A program made the position numbers and the translations under genes. From positions 493,107 through 557,106 of the forward strand of contig VZRG01000302.1 of NCBI GenBank assembly GCA_013397435.1: a stretch of 64,000 nt of DNA. Direction: 5' to 3'. How positions within the stretch are numbered: the first letter of the stretch is position 1; every line of letters begins with the position of its first letter. The notes under the pieces are model-generated. The model had not been told where the DNA came from and made no database searches. It was given only the letters and a program-made list of their open reading frames with translations. This stretch comes from Erythrocercus mccallii (lineage: Eukaryota; Chordata; Aves; Passeriformes; Dicruridae). Of the stretch, positions 1 to 12,300 are shown piece after piece.

Positions 1-1140
1 GTAGATGTTCCTATTTCTTCCTTTCACACCCTTGTCTGTTGCACTTAATCAGGAGTTTCCTGCTCATTCATGCTGGTCACCTCCTCATTTTCTTGACTTG
101 TTGCTAGTCTAGAGAGAAAATGTGAAAGATTACTTGTGTTCAGAAGAAATCTTTCTCTTGGCTTCTAAATCTGATAAATTCAGGCATCAAGCAAGAAAAA
201 ATTTATTCTAAGAACTTTCTTTTTGTTTCAAATTTATTTGATCAAAATAATATTAATGATCTCTATTAAAAGAAATTCTCATTCTACAAAAAGATGCAGT
301 ATGGAACTAAAAATCAACCAAGGAGGCAAAAGTCAGTCTCTTTAGAATGTTTTTGTGTTGAGAATCAATCCAAAACTGAAAAGTATTTTCTCTAAACCTT
401 AAAAAAAATTAATGTAGGAGAAACGGCTGTTCTAGGTCTCTTACTTAGGCAGGTTGGTTCTGAAAATCTGCTGAGATGTGTTTTATTTGCCCTTGCGGTT
501 TTCTTTCCCTTATATTTAAACATAAGTCTTATGTTTAGAGTCTCAGTGGCTTGTGAAAATATTTAAAGCATATTGTGGTTTCACACCTAAAATAATACTC
601 ATGACATTGTATGTAAGACTTGATTTTACACAGTGAAGTTCCTAGAAATTAAGTAATAAGAGTAAAAAATTTAAAATACCTGAAAAATCAGTTATGGGCA
701 TGCTTGTATCTTCAGCTAAATACAAGCAGAATAGAGTCAAGTCCCAGCTCTTCTGTGATGCCATCCCATGCCCTTTGTTCAGGATCAGGTTGACAAATGT
801 GAAAACAGTCCCTGAGGCAATTCACAGGTGTCTCATCACATGCACACGAAAAAGTGTGATTCATCTTACAGAAGTGAGAATGGTTCTCTGGTCTAAAGCA
901 AACTACTTTTTTTCACATTCTTTAGCAATTTGTAAACTTCTCTTGGGAGAAGGAGAAGGGGTGTTGTGATTTTTTTAAAGTTTGTAGTTCAATGTCTCTT
1001 CTGCTTTAAAGAAAACAGTGTAAGGGAAACTCAGCTCAGGCTATATAAGCTAACAGCCAAAAAGAGAAACCTGTGACTTGGATGAGGATCTTGTAGACCA
1101 TGTCAGCAATACAGGTCAGAGACCCCTCGTGTAGCAAGAG

Positions 1141-1213
1141 ACTGGATTTAATTTCAGTCTGCACTATCGATATTTCCACTTCTACTGTTTTCTGTCCTCC
1201 TGACTGGAGGTAA
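1141..1213 (+). repeat. Diverged direct repeat, copy A
   Basis: This stretch aligns over about 73 bases with 1471-1541 with roughly three quarters identity by eye and a short gap. Both copies run from a CTGGATTT motif through a TATTTC-ACTTC-ACTG core to a TGACT-GG end. Read on the minus strand, the two translate to similar peptides sharing the motif VEVEI. The source is unknown: an old local duplication or two copies of an unrecognised repeat. Confidence 0.5.
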
Positions 1214-1470
1214 ATTATGTGCAAAATGAAACATACGTGTGTGAAACAGGAAAAAATAAAGGAAAAACCCAGATATATCCAGGGATGACTGAGGGCAAAA
1301 ACCCAATCTTCTAACCTGTCATTAACTAGTCAATTTTCATGTTTGCTGAGTAATTAATATCCTTCACTTTTGATAGAAGTACAATATAAGGAGACGTATA
1401 GGGTGGTTCCTTGAGACAGCAACATAGAGAGTATTGAGAAGATGGAAAAGGAAAAAGTTTCACATATTTG

Positions 1471-1541
1471 TCTGGATTTCATTTCATCCTGCATCAGTAT
1501 TTCTACTTCCACTGCTTTTCTATTCCCTTGACTTGGTGATA
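1471..1541 (+). repeat. Diverged direct repeat, copy B
   Basis: Partner of 1141-1213, about 330 bases downstream in the same orientation. The minus-strand frame through it is open for 90 codons (1354-1626), but I recognise no domain and do not call it a gene. Confidence 0.5.
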
Positions 1542-2554
1542 TCCTTTCCTTACTACTGACCTCCTCCTCCAGTTTGAGGGCTACATGAATCTTCCTAGTC
1601 CTGTCACAAAAGTGCTGCAGGTACAACTAAATCTCCACTCACTTCATGTTATACCACAAAGTTATTTTACCCCCATTACATCTACACTGCTTGGGAACAG
1701 AGTAGAGATTGTTCAAATATTTCAAGGTTAAGCAAGCAGTGGTCTGCTGGCAAGAAATTTAAGTTCAGATTTCAATAACCATTTCCTTTTTGAGTTGTCT
1801 TCCAAAATTATAACAAAGCCAAAAACTTTGACAAGAGCAGAGCAGATGGCATATGGGTTTGCAGACCTCTGCTAGGATGCTGGTCCTAGTTGATGCCAAA
1901 CTGTTGAGCCTTAATTGCCTAATACGGCTACCTTGGAGAGAGCATATATGCTGAGATACAGACCTTAATGGCAACCAAAAATGAAGGCAAAATATCTTCT
2001 CAACCAGAAGTCATCTGGCTTCATTTTGTATTTTGCAAATTGGCGCCTCAGTGTCTATCATTACAAGTCTGGGGAATGACTTGGTCCCACTAAAGTGTTT
2101 TCAAGCATTTAACTAAAAAATGTAGCTGGCACCAGTTGAAAAGTCCCTGAAATCAGCTAATTGGTTCATTCTGGCAATGGCAGATTCACTCCATTGCTGT
2201 GAGCTCCATGAGTTGTTGTGCTTCTCACATCATTCATCTACTTTTGGTCTTGCAAGCCTCAGCCTGCTCACCTGCACTGCTGCAGGGAGGTCAGAGTGGA
2301 CACAGAAAACCTCATTCAGCCCCATGACCTTTCATTAAAGCCTGCATTATACTCTTACAGATGAGCATGTTGCAGACTACTTACCGATAGGACAAACACA
2401 AGAAAGTCCTTGCTAGCAATGAGGTACGTGTTTCTGGGGTGGATATCAAGACTTCTTGGCAGCCCAGATGGCTTGCAGCAGGATGGAAGTAGAAAAATCA
2501 CTGAGATTCTTAGCAATGAGGGGAATGAAAAAACATGGGTCTCTCTTCCCAAGT

Positions 2555-2825
2555 ATCAAGTGACAAAACAAAAGGATATGGCCTCAAGTAACACCAGAGG
2601 AGGTTAAGATTGGATATTTGAAAAAATTTCTTCACTGAAAGGGTTGTCAAGCATTGAAACAGGCTGCTCAGGAAAATGCTGGAATTGTCATCCATGGAGG
2701 TATTTAGGTGTGAAGATGTTGTGCTTAGAGGCATGGTTTAGTGGTGGATTTGGTTATGCTGGGTAACAGTTGGACTCAATAATCCTAAGGGTCTTTTCCA
2801 ACCTAAATGTCTCTATAATTTTACA
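2555..2825 (+). mobile_element. CR1 LINE 3' fragment
   Basis: The sequence follows the usual avian CR1 3' end in order. It has the segment 'ggcctcaagt-ac-ccag-ggaggtt', then 'atttcttcactgaaagggttgtc', 'gaaacaggctgc', the TTTAGTGGTGGA block, and finally 'ggtcttttccaacct' followed by a degenerate TCTATAATTT tail. CR1 elements are usually 5'-truncated in birds, as here, and lack a poly(A) tail. No coding capacity remains. The 5' boundary is approximate. Confidence 0.88.
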
Positions 2826-3742
2826 AATATATGTGAGGGTCCTTGGAGGCGCTGCAGTGCCTGCAGGAAGAACATGGGTGGTTATCTCTGCTGTGCTGTG
2901 TTGATTGTCAACTGAAATCACACGAGTGCCTGCCTGAAAGCATCACCACATACCCAAGTGTGCTGAAAACTTGCCAGTGCCTCCATTTTAAATCAGAGTT
3001 ACCTCAGAGCCTAAGCAAAAGTTTCCAAGCATACTAAAAAAATAACATGTGTCAAGAGAAATAAACCTCCACTTCAGGTCCATTGCACTTGTGAAATAAC
3101 CCAGCCTTACTCCTCAAGAAGGCCCCAGCAGATTAGCTGTGGTCTAAGCACTCCTGCTTCCCTTGACTGTGATGAGTTCAACTTCACTTGCAGCTGTATC
3201 CACCTTTGGCACAGCATTTGGTGCAGGAGCCCAGCCTGTGCACTGCTTCCCTGGAGGGGTGCTCTTCCGGGAATGTTAGGAGCCACCTCTGTTCTCATTC
3301 ATGCACAAAGCTCTCTCTGAGAGTTCCTCTAGGGCTGTACACTCAAAACTTGATCACTCCATTTGGTTCTGCTTCTCTCTCCTCAATCCTTCTCCAGCCC
3401 TCCCTGCTTCTCTCTAATTCCTCTGCTTCTCATAAAAAGGCTCTAGCAGCAGAAAAATCCTCTCCCCATACATACAAGGCACATGCTTTTATTTTGGCTG
3501 ATGCAGCAGAGATGACAGTATGTTCAGGCCCTGGTCAAGACAGCTCAGCTACCCCTCCTAGCTATCCTCAGTGAAGACTAACATTTATAGTTATATGATA
3601 ATGCTAAGAAACAACTGTTCTGCTTCTTCTCATTTTTGTTTAAAAATAAAAATAAATAATAAGATCAAGTAAATGAAATGCAAAAATGTCCCTGCAGTTC
3701 AAGAGAGAATCATTAAGGTTCAAAAAGACTCCTAAGGGCATA
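2826..3742. other. Unique sequence, no gene recognised
   Basis: A 128-codon plus frame (3188-3574) crosses this interval, but it shows no domain, signal peptide or sensible composition. I read it as chance. No repeat ends are visible. Confidence 0.5.
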
Positions 3743-4359
3743 TGTCATGGATGACTGTGTGACTGTGTGTGCCATATATCCTCATCGTGAATTATGCTCT
3801 GTTTTGTCTAAGTAGCTGCGTCCCTCCCCCCCATCGTCTGGGCTCCTGGGACGGCTGTCTGGTTTTTTTCCTTCCTTACTTTCACTCTCTGGCTTGCACT
3901 GGCTTTTGCTCGCTTCGCTGCCACTGCTTCTGCTGCTGCTTTTGGCCATTTTTTTTTCCTTGCTTTTGTTCTTTTTCCCCTCTTTCCTTTCCCCCCCCCC
4001 CCCCGCCCCCCTGAAGACATTGCACCGGCTCTGAACTCAACCCTTGAACCCTTGGGAATCCGAGAACCGGGGGACCCTCGGAGTCTGCGAAAGAAGCTTC
4101 AGCGCCCTTCCCCCACACAGAGACTGGCTTCACACTCTCTCCCTTGGCCTGGTGAAAATGACTTTTGTCATCTGGGTTGTTTTTTCTGTGTTGGGGAGTG
4201 TTCTTTATGGTTATTTACTAATAAACAGGTTTTTTCCACTTTTGCCTCCGAGGAAATCCTTCCTGAACCCGGTGGGGGGAGGGGGGAGGAGTTTGTGGAG
4301 GTCGGTTTCTAGGGGGAAGACCTGGAAACTCCCGCTTAATTTTGTCCCAAACCAGAACA
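3743..4359 (+). mobile_element. Solo LTR, endogenous retrovirus (5-bp TSD)
   Basis: The element starts TGTCATGG and ends CCAGAACA, giving the TG...CA ends of an LTR. It is flanked by a perfect 5-bp target-site duplication GCATA (3738-3742 and 4360-4364), which confirms both ends. An AATAAA signal at 4220-4225 followed by a G-rich stretch (4270-4290) suggests plus orientation. The body holds a long pyrimidine tract (about 3830-4010) that includes a run of 14 C. No internal retroviral sequence adjoins it, so it is a solo LTR left by LTR-LTR recombination. The orientation is less certain than the ends. Confidence 0.85.
4220..4225 (+). terminator. LTR polyadenylation signal AATAAA
   Basis: Canonical AATAAA inside the 3743-4359 LTR, about 130 bases before its 3' end. 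It is followed by a GT/G-rich downstream stretch as expected for the R/U5 junction. Confidence 0.55.
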
Positions 4360-7300
4360 GCATAGAACCCAGCCGTTAACCCTGCACCACTGTGTTCACC
4401 ACTAAACCACATCCCCAGCTGCCACATCTAGATATTTTTGGGTGACTCCACCACTTCTCTGTGCCATTAAAATTCTTCAAAAGGACAGAATTTGACTTTC
4501 CAGATTGACTGGGGCTTGCTACAGATCTCCCATTCCTGCTTTTTCTAGTACTCAATAAATATACTAAGACTGTTACAAGCACAATATTTCTCTATTAAAA
4601 TGCTCATGCCTTTGCGCATCACAATTCACCATGTCATTGCTTATCTACCAACAAACTGTGGCACAGAACATATCAAAATTGTACTCAATTTCATAAATCA
4701 AAAATGGTAATGAATGACGCAGTACGACTCTCACACTGACTACATGTGTGCTCCTCTTAAAAGTTTATCATATATTCAGTTCCTATGTAGACAGCTGTGC
4801 CTTTCTGGTTAAATTAAAACAAAGATCGTCCATTTCCATCTCTAAAATAGCACACCAAGCAAATTAGAAGGTAGGATAATTCTCTCTGTTAAAGAATTTG
4901 TAGACATAGGAAGCAATAACACACGGCACAACCTGGCTAAGATTCTGTATATTTACCTTCACAAAAGAAGCAAAAAAAAAAAATCTAAGTATCTCTCAAT
5001 TAAAATAACAGTAAGTGTTGTTACTTATAGTTGTACAGTTACCAAATTTTCTTTACCTTGGACTGTTTCCTGCCTTTCAGTGTTTGGTATGACTGACACC
5101 TTGGATATTAATAAAACATCTTTTAGAAAACCTTTTACAGATAATGTAAATTCATGCCAGATTTTGGGATCTTTTATTTGTCTTTCACTAATCTAGTTTC
5201 CTTTTAAACAGGATTTTTTAAACCCACATCAGAATATATTAATGAAGGCTATCCAAAACTGCTTTTCAAACTTGTATGTCAATACAGGCAAGAGATAATT
5301 GCTTTCTGCATGACTTTTAAAGACCACTTCCCAGTGACAGTGACTGGATGTTCAGAAGAACTATCTTAAACATTCAAGCAAAGAAAAACCAACAACATGT
5401 CAGTAGTGCTCCTAGGGACTGAGAGGTGAAGTAGAATTCTCAAGGCCCCGCTCTGTCTGACCCATCAGAGAAGAATGCCAGGGGAAAACACTGAACTAAA
5501 AATGTAAGTGATTTACAACCTCATTCTCATAAAATGAGTGTCATTGTTCTTACAGGCCAAAAAAGTGGGCCACTGAGCTAAAAATGCAGTACAAATTAAT
5601 TTCCATAATCTCAGCCAGGGAAATCCTGCAGCTGGGAATATCTTAGTCCTGCAAAGCATTAGGCTACCTTTGATATACGTATCATGTATTTGTTGAATGA
5701 ATTAATACTTCAAAAATGCATTTTTAATGTAGAAAAATGACAGGCAGGACTTGGAGATAAGGGAAAACATAAGGATTAATTTTGTGTTATTTCACCTTCA
5801 TTTCATTTGCCCTTTATCTGCCATTCTTCTCCTTCTCAAAGATTTGGGGGCTAAAAGCCAGTGATTAAGATTATTTTTGTGTGGTTTGTATAAAATTTTT
5901 TCTCCCCTCTATCATCTGCATGTCTCACAGATAATGCTTGAATCCCAAGCAATCACTTCAGTATTGCTTTATCATGTGTGTCAATAGGGTTTAATCCACT
6001 GCCATTCATTGAACTGTTGAATCTGGGCTTAGGGAAAAAAATATCTTTTGTAAAACATATGCACCAAACAGTAATGATAATCAAAACTCCTCTAATCAAA
6101 TATTTCCCTATGGTCGTTTTAGAGCTTCTGTTCCTCAAGCTTCACAAGTCTTCTGCTTTGAGTCATTGCTGCAGTCTTCCCTAGTTTCCAGCTTCTGTAT
6201 AACACAGCTATTTGTGCTGCTGCAGATCATGCTGATTCTTATCAATGTACCTGCAGATCCCTAAATCTGCTGTCACAAATGTCCTATGAGCAACTGACTG
6301 TTTTTCAGAGTTTAAGATGATTTTCTGTTCCAAGTGCCTAAAAACACAGATGGCATCTAGTGAGATTTTCAAATGTCCATCGTCACTTAGATCTTATAGC
6401 TTTTATAATTTTATCTGCATTTTCAAATGATAGTTTTAACTCTTATTCAGGCCTTCAGGGTCAAGCTGGTATACAAACTAAAAACAAAGAGAGAAATTAA
6501 AATCCATTTTTGCACAGTTTATAACATTTGAAATTTAGAACTTCTATTTAGGCACTGTTAAAAATGGAGAAGCCTTCCTTCTATTAAGTCATATTGTTTA
6601 CCTAATAAATAAACTGTGAGTTCTGGTTTTAGAAGAAATTTCTATTTTCTTACAGTTTCTCATAATATTTAAGTTCCTGCAGAGCTGCTGCATCATTCAT
6701 CCGACCTCACATAAAGCAACAAAAGATAACATAAGTACATGAATAATCAGAAGAGTGCTTATTAAATCACTAGACATTGTCTATCTGATGACAAAGAGCT
6801 GATATCATTTGGGACCTGTACTTGACATATATCATGAGACATCTACATTTTGCAAATATGTGTATGTATAACTGGAATTTCTTACAACAACAGAAACAAA
6901 GCTATGAATAAATTTTTGCAGATTAGGATCATATAAAATGCATAGGTTTTTGTAAAGTCTCCCAAAGTTACATAACTAAATTGTACTACCGTCTCTTGGC
7001 TACTGAAGCCAAGGCAGGAGGCTGAACATTCTTTGAACCACCAGACATGCACAACTCTAATTGCTCTTTTTGTAGCATGTCAGGATCATACCTGGCAAAC
7101 TCTGGTACTTCACTAACGAATACCAACCACCCCATATTATTTTGTACAGAAAACGGTTCTGGGCAGAGTTTCAGCTAGCAGATCCTTCCTTTGACATCTC
7201 TTGGTGTCAGCTACTTTTTCCTCTCCAGCCAGTCAGTGAGGAAATTGTGGATTTTGTTAGTAACCAAGCACTGAATGAAAGGGATTAATACAATCAAGCG

Positions 7301-8763
7301 TAAAATATCAATGCAATTGAGCGTAATGGTCTAATGTCACTCCTGCCTTCAAACATACCAAATACATGCAATATTTAAGACTGAAATTCTTCCTTTTATC
7401 TTGGTTTCCTCAGGAAATGGGGAAACATATTTGCAAATATACTACATCTTCAGATACATTTCCTTCTCTCTCTCTCTCTCTCTCTCTAAACAATTTTGAT
7501 CCCTAAAGGTCAAATTTATTTTAAAATAATCATATCTAATTGAAAGATGGTGGTCAGTAAACAATCAGCTTTGGTTAGAAGAAAGACTTCACTATTGACT
7601 TCACTCTATTGATTGCATGAAACTTTCTTCTCCCTATGGACAGGACCCACTCCATACCTAAGACCACTTCCCCAGCCCTTTATCAGCATGCACAAGACTA
7701 GAGCTTACCTGAAACCTCTCCTTTCCAAGGGATATGGATCACTCATATAAGTGGAAAGGTTTTACTCTGATCTACCATGGGAAATTTCTTTTCAACAGGC
7801 AATTTAATTTTCTGGAAATTTCAAACAAGTGAAAAGATCAGTGTGTTTTTCTGCCAAAAGAATACAAAGCACATAACCAAAACAATAAGACAGGGTAGAA
7901 AACATTGCAGCATTAGGTACATTACTGTCAGGCCTCCAGAAGCATGATTTTATTTTCAACATGCAAAGTATGTGTAGAGAAGCTAATCCTTAATATTTCT
8001 TTTACCTCTTGACTGGTCCTTGCATCATCCTTCACTGATCCTTGCACCATCACATGATGGAGTGCAGCAAATTACACTCAGCAACAGTCAACCCCAGATG
8101 CTAACAGCTATTAATTAGGGAGAGAGGGACAACACTATTTTGCTAGCTGCTGCCATAGCATTTAATAGATTCTGCTCCTTCAAACCCCAGTTTCCCATCC
8201 CTCCTGGCCCACAGGTGCCATTAGTAGAGAATGATGGTTCCCAAGCTGAGATCTACAGATCACAGATGAGCTGCAAAGCCTCACTTTGAAAGGTTTCCTA
8301 ATTGGCAGCACACATGCGTTTTCCCAGCTGCTGCAGAGTATTAAATGCTCCCGCCTTAGCTGGGTGAAAGTAGGTATGTTCACCAGCATGTGAGACATCC
8401 ATGTCAGGTCCAGCTGCTACTTATTTGTCTGGGGAACTTAGAGCAGAGGAGTTCAATAGAGGAATTTCTTGTTGAGCAGCAATATGTTGCTTCAATAACA
8501 AGCTGTATCTAGAGGCAGTACTTCAAAACTTTCCTGGTTCATGTTATGAGCTTTTAATACTATCAAACCAGGACAAAACCTGCATGCTGTCATATAGTTT
8601 TAAAACACACTCATGGCATTTCTGAAACACAATTACACAAGACTTCTATTTGTTCATGCTTTTGGGTTTTGACTTTTTGTCTGTGTTTTCTGGACATCCA
8701 TTTGTACCTGGGGAAAGTGATATTTATTTGAAAGAAACTCATTGCTGAAAGTCAAGGCCAACC
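4360..8763. other. AT-rich unique sequence, no gene recognised
   Basis: About 4.4 kb without an open frame above 75 codons and without recognisable repeat ends. The only simple repeat is a short (TC)n tract at 7465-7487. Introns or non-coding conserved elements could be present but cannot be shown from one sequence. Confidence 0.6.
7465..7487 (+). repeat. (TC)n microsatellite
   Basis: Uninterrupted TC dinucleotide tract of about 11 units. Confidence 0.95.
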
Positions 8764-9372
8764 TGCATTATGGTTTAAACCCAACAAGCAACTAGCCCCC
8801 ACACAGCCAATCAGTCATTCTCCCAGAAGCTGAGGGAGAGAATGGGAAGGGTAAAAGTGAGAAAATCTATTGGTTGAGACAAAGACAATTTAATGAGTAA
8901 GGCAAAAGTCATGCTCACAAGCAAAGCAAAGCAAGGGATTCATTCACCACATCCCATGAGCAGCAGGTGTTCAGCCAGCTCCAGGAGAGCAGGGGTTCAT
9001 CACATGTAGTAGTGACTTGAGAAGACAAATATCATCACTGTGAACATCTTCCACCTCTTCCTTCTTCTTCTTCCAGTTTTATATGCTGAGTACGATGCCA
9101 TATGGTAGGAGATATCCCTTTGGTCATCGGGGTCAGCTGTTCCTGCTGTTTTCCCTCCCAGCTCCTTGTGCACTCCCAGATTCCTTGTTGGTGGGGTGGG
9201 GTGGGGGGAGAAGGTGTGAGAACAAGAAAAGGTCTTACCTCTGTGTAAGCTCTGCCCAGTAACAGCTAAATCATCTCTGTGTTACCAATATCATCCCACC
9301 ACAAATCCAAAACACAGCCCCATACCAGCTACCATAAAGATCAGTAACTCAATCCCAGCCAAAACCAACACA
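8764..9372 (-). mobile_element. Old solo LTR, ERVL-like family
   Basis: Read on the minus strand it begins TGTGTTGGTTTTGGCTGGGA and ends near GGGTTTAAACCA. These are the conserved ends of a widespread avian LTR family usually assigned to ERVL; I recall this rather than having searched. A TATA box (CATATAAAAC on the minus strand) lies at 9076-9085, and a variant poly(A) signal ATTAAA at 8889-8894 is at the expected distance. I find no matching target-site duplication, which fits an old, decayed copy. The left boundary could be 8764 or 8771. Confidence 0.8.
9076..9085 (-). promoter_or_regulatory. LTR TATA box
   Basis: Minus-strand CATATAAAAC inside the 8764-9372 LTR, about 185 bases upstream of the variant poly(A) signal. 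This is the U3 promoter position. Whether it still works is unknown. Confidence 0.5.
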
Positions 9373-12300
9373 CTGGTCAGGTGCTGAGTCTCCAAGACAC
9401 AGAGCTAGCTATAACTAGTATGTGCAGTGGCACCATGGGTTCTTTCTTCTACAGAATTGGTTTACGTGGAAAAGATTTATTTGGTTATGTGTTAAAAAAT
9501 CCAAGAATATCCTGTTTTCTATATTTGTTCACCAGGACTGGATCCTGCTACTCTTTGCCATACAGAATATGGAACATCTATATTAATTCTATCTGCACAG
9601 TAGCAAGAATTTTGTGAGAAGTACTAGTCACAGAGAAATACTAAAATGACAGGAAATCCTTAAAAACTTTTACCACTAGGAAAAAATTGACAGCATATAA
9701 CTTGGTCTAATAAACCTGTTACATTATTCTGAAGACATATGCATTATAAACATAACAACTTTTAATAGGGTTCATCATATTCATCACTCTGCATAAAGCA
9801 ATTTGCTACTCTAGTTTTTCAGTGCATCAAATTCATAATTTTGTAGACTATGTTTTTGTATTCATGTGATCAGCTAAAATTTACACCATTTCAAAAGAAG
9901 ATATTTTTTAAAAGTTGTTGAGCAAAACATTATTGTTCTCTAAAATTCATCCTGGATGAATTTTCCATTTGTATTAAATGAGTAATTATGGCAAGAAAGA
10001 GTCTTCCTCCTCCAGTGCCCAAAACACAGTTTGTATGTATAACTGAAGCCTTCTCTGTCATTCTAGACACAGTGGTATTCCTGGCAGTCCCAGCAGAGGA
10101 TGGAGGGATTGCCAAATTTCCCTGTCCATTCTCTACTCTTTGTCTCCGGTTTCCACTTTCATGATAATTTCATTCACTCCCCTTTGTGTTACTGTAACTA
10201 TCTCTTTCTATTACTGCTATTATCTCTTTCTTTTCCCTTCCTCCTGTTCCTCTTCACCTGACAGCACCTTCATTCGCCCATCTTCTCTCATGTCATAAAA
10301 CCATGGGTCCTGAGGTATTCCTGCTCGTCTCATGCCCTCTGTGGCTTCACTGGTCTCTTGTTACATGTCTGTACAACACTGAGGGCACAAATAGTCACCA
10401 CATACTGAAGGAAGCTGAAGTACTCCAAAGAACATAAGCACAGGAATTAACAACTTCAGAGAATTGATTTTAAGAACGAGTGGATAACAACCCCTGCTTT
10501 CCTTCCCCAAATCTCAGACCCAAGAGTCAGCTCCCATAACTCTGTTTTTTAATTAGTTAACTTTGATGAAAAGTTTAGCTGACTACAGCACACTTGCTCA
10601 GGAGAAAAGGACACCAAAGTTAAATGCCTTCACATCCAAGTTGACAAGAAAACATTGGAGTTTCAGGAGGTGTCTAGGCTATTACAAGTGAAAATAAGCC
10701 CCAGCAGTGAAATCCCTTAGAGAAAATCTTATGCCATAGCTTTTCACTGTCCTGAAAATCTCTTGTAAATGTTATGGGGTAGGCTGATGAGCTGTCAAGG
10801 AAGAAAGAAACATTGTCAGACTCACGTCATCTCTCCAAATTCCTATCTGCTGGGAAGTTTTCCAGATGATGACAAATGGCCACTCTACATGGAAAACTAG
10901 ACTCAGCCACTATCCCACACCCAGGTTCAGGATGAAGTAAGACAATAAAAGATCATAGAAAAAAGATCACCTTTGTAAAGTTCAAAAGCCCTCTTTTACC
11001 CACTGAATCCCTGCATTTCTGCTGAAGGGTGTGGGTGAAAAATGGTGCTGGCTGACTTGGACATCAACCTTGTGTGTTTTAAACCCTAGTGAGAAGTAAT
11101 AAAACACAGCTAGAAAAATCAACCAATTCAAAAGACGAGAGCTTTTTACCAAATCTTTTCATATAGGTACCAGGACATTAATCCCTTGGAATTTTTCCTC
11201 TCAGTAAAGTAATGCCTATTCCTGCTTCCACCTGAGAGGACACTACAGAAGGCAGTCATCAGTTATCCAGTCTCAAAGGGCTGTGTTTCAACTGATATAA
11301 TTACCCTCCTCATGCCAGGAGTTCCCACTTCATCAAATAGTTTAAATTCAGGGGCCAGTCTCCTGTGTGGCAGGTGTTGTGCTACCATCCCATGCTCTCA
11401 GGTTTAAAAGAACATGAACATCCAAAGTCAAGGGAAAATATTTTCTGGCGCATTGTGAGGGGTCATAATACAATGGTACTGAGAAATGAAAATCATTGTT
11501 TCCTCACAGAGGAGAAGAAAACTTTCCATCATCTGTTAATGTAAAGGAAACATTTTCTTCTCCTTGGTTTGTTTTTTTTCCCTTATGTTGAATATACAAG
11601 CTCAGTTTTCAATTAAAGTGTTTCACTTACTTCTGCTCACTACTTAGAAATCAAAGCAACATATTGTATTGACTTAAAGGGGATAAAAAACAATGCTTGA
11701 CAAGCACAAGACTATCAAAATTAGTTCATTAGGCTCCATTCAAACTATGATTCTTGCTATGCTAAGTAACCAAAGTTGTTTAAAGATTTTGAAATAAAAT
11801 TGTTAATTGTTTGCTTTCTTTTTTCCTCTTTCTGATACATTTCTGCTCTGATAGTTTGGGAATACCATGCTAATTGAAAACCTTTGAGAAGACCTCAGTC
11901 CTACTTTACAATCTGCAAAGCTGAGACAGACATTTAAAAAAAGTGAAATGGAACACATCCAGTTAGGGAAAGGCTGTTACTCATTACAGCAGGGATTTCA
12001 AGAACCACATGATCACCCATCTCCAAAATACTCATTATCTGCCCGAAGTATCTGTCAAAATATGTTTTCTTTATACAAGTTACTAGGAAAGGAAATCATA
12101 GAAATCAAATACCGTTGTTGAAAAATACTTGGTGGAAAAGGTAGAAAGGAAAAATTATCCAATAATGTGGTAAAAAAATTTAAAAGAAAATTTAAAAAGA
12201 GGAAAGGAATAAGTAACTAGAGAATATTGTTTAGGAGTTATAGAAAAAGCAGAACACCAAAGCTGAAATGTATAACTAGAGCAGTGGTGATGGCAACAAA

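Larger units (their letters stand above)
1..2554. other. AT-rich unique sequence, no gene recognised
   Basis: No open frame here is longer than about 90 codons, and none resembles a known protein. The only internal structure I see is a pair of diverged direct repeats, listed separately. I see no LTR ends, CR1 tail or tRNA. Confidence 0.6.

Noticed and set aside
3808..4133. Lys/Arg/Ala-rich minus frames resembling a basic nuclear protein
   Set aside because: They are translations of the pyrimidine tract in the solo LTR at 3743-4359.
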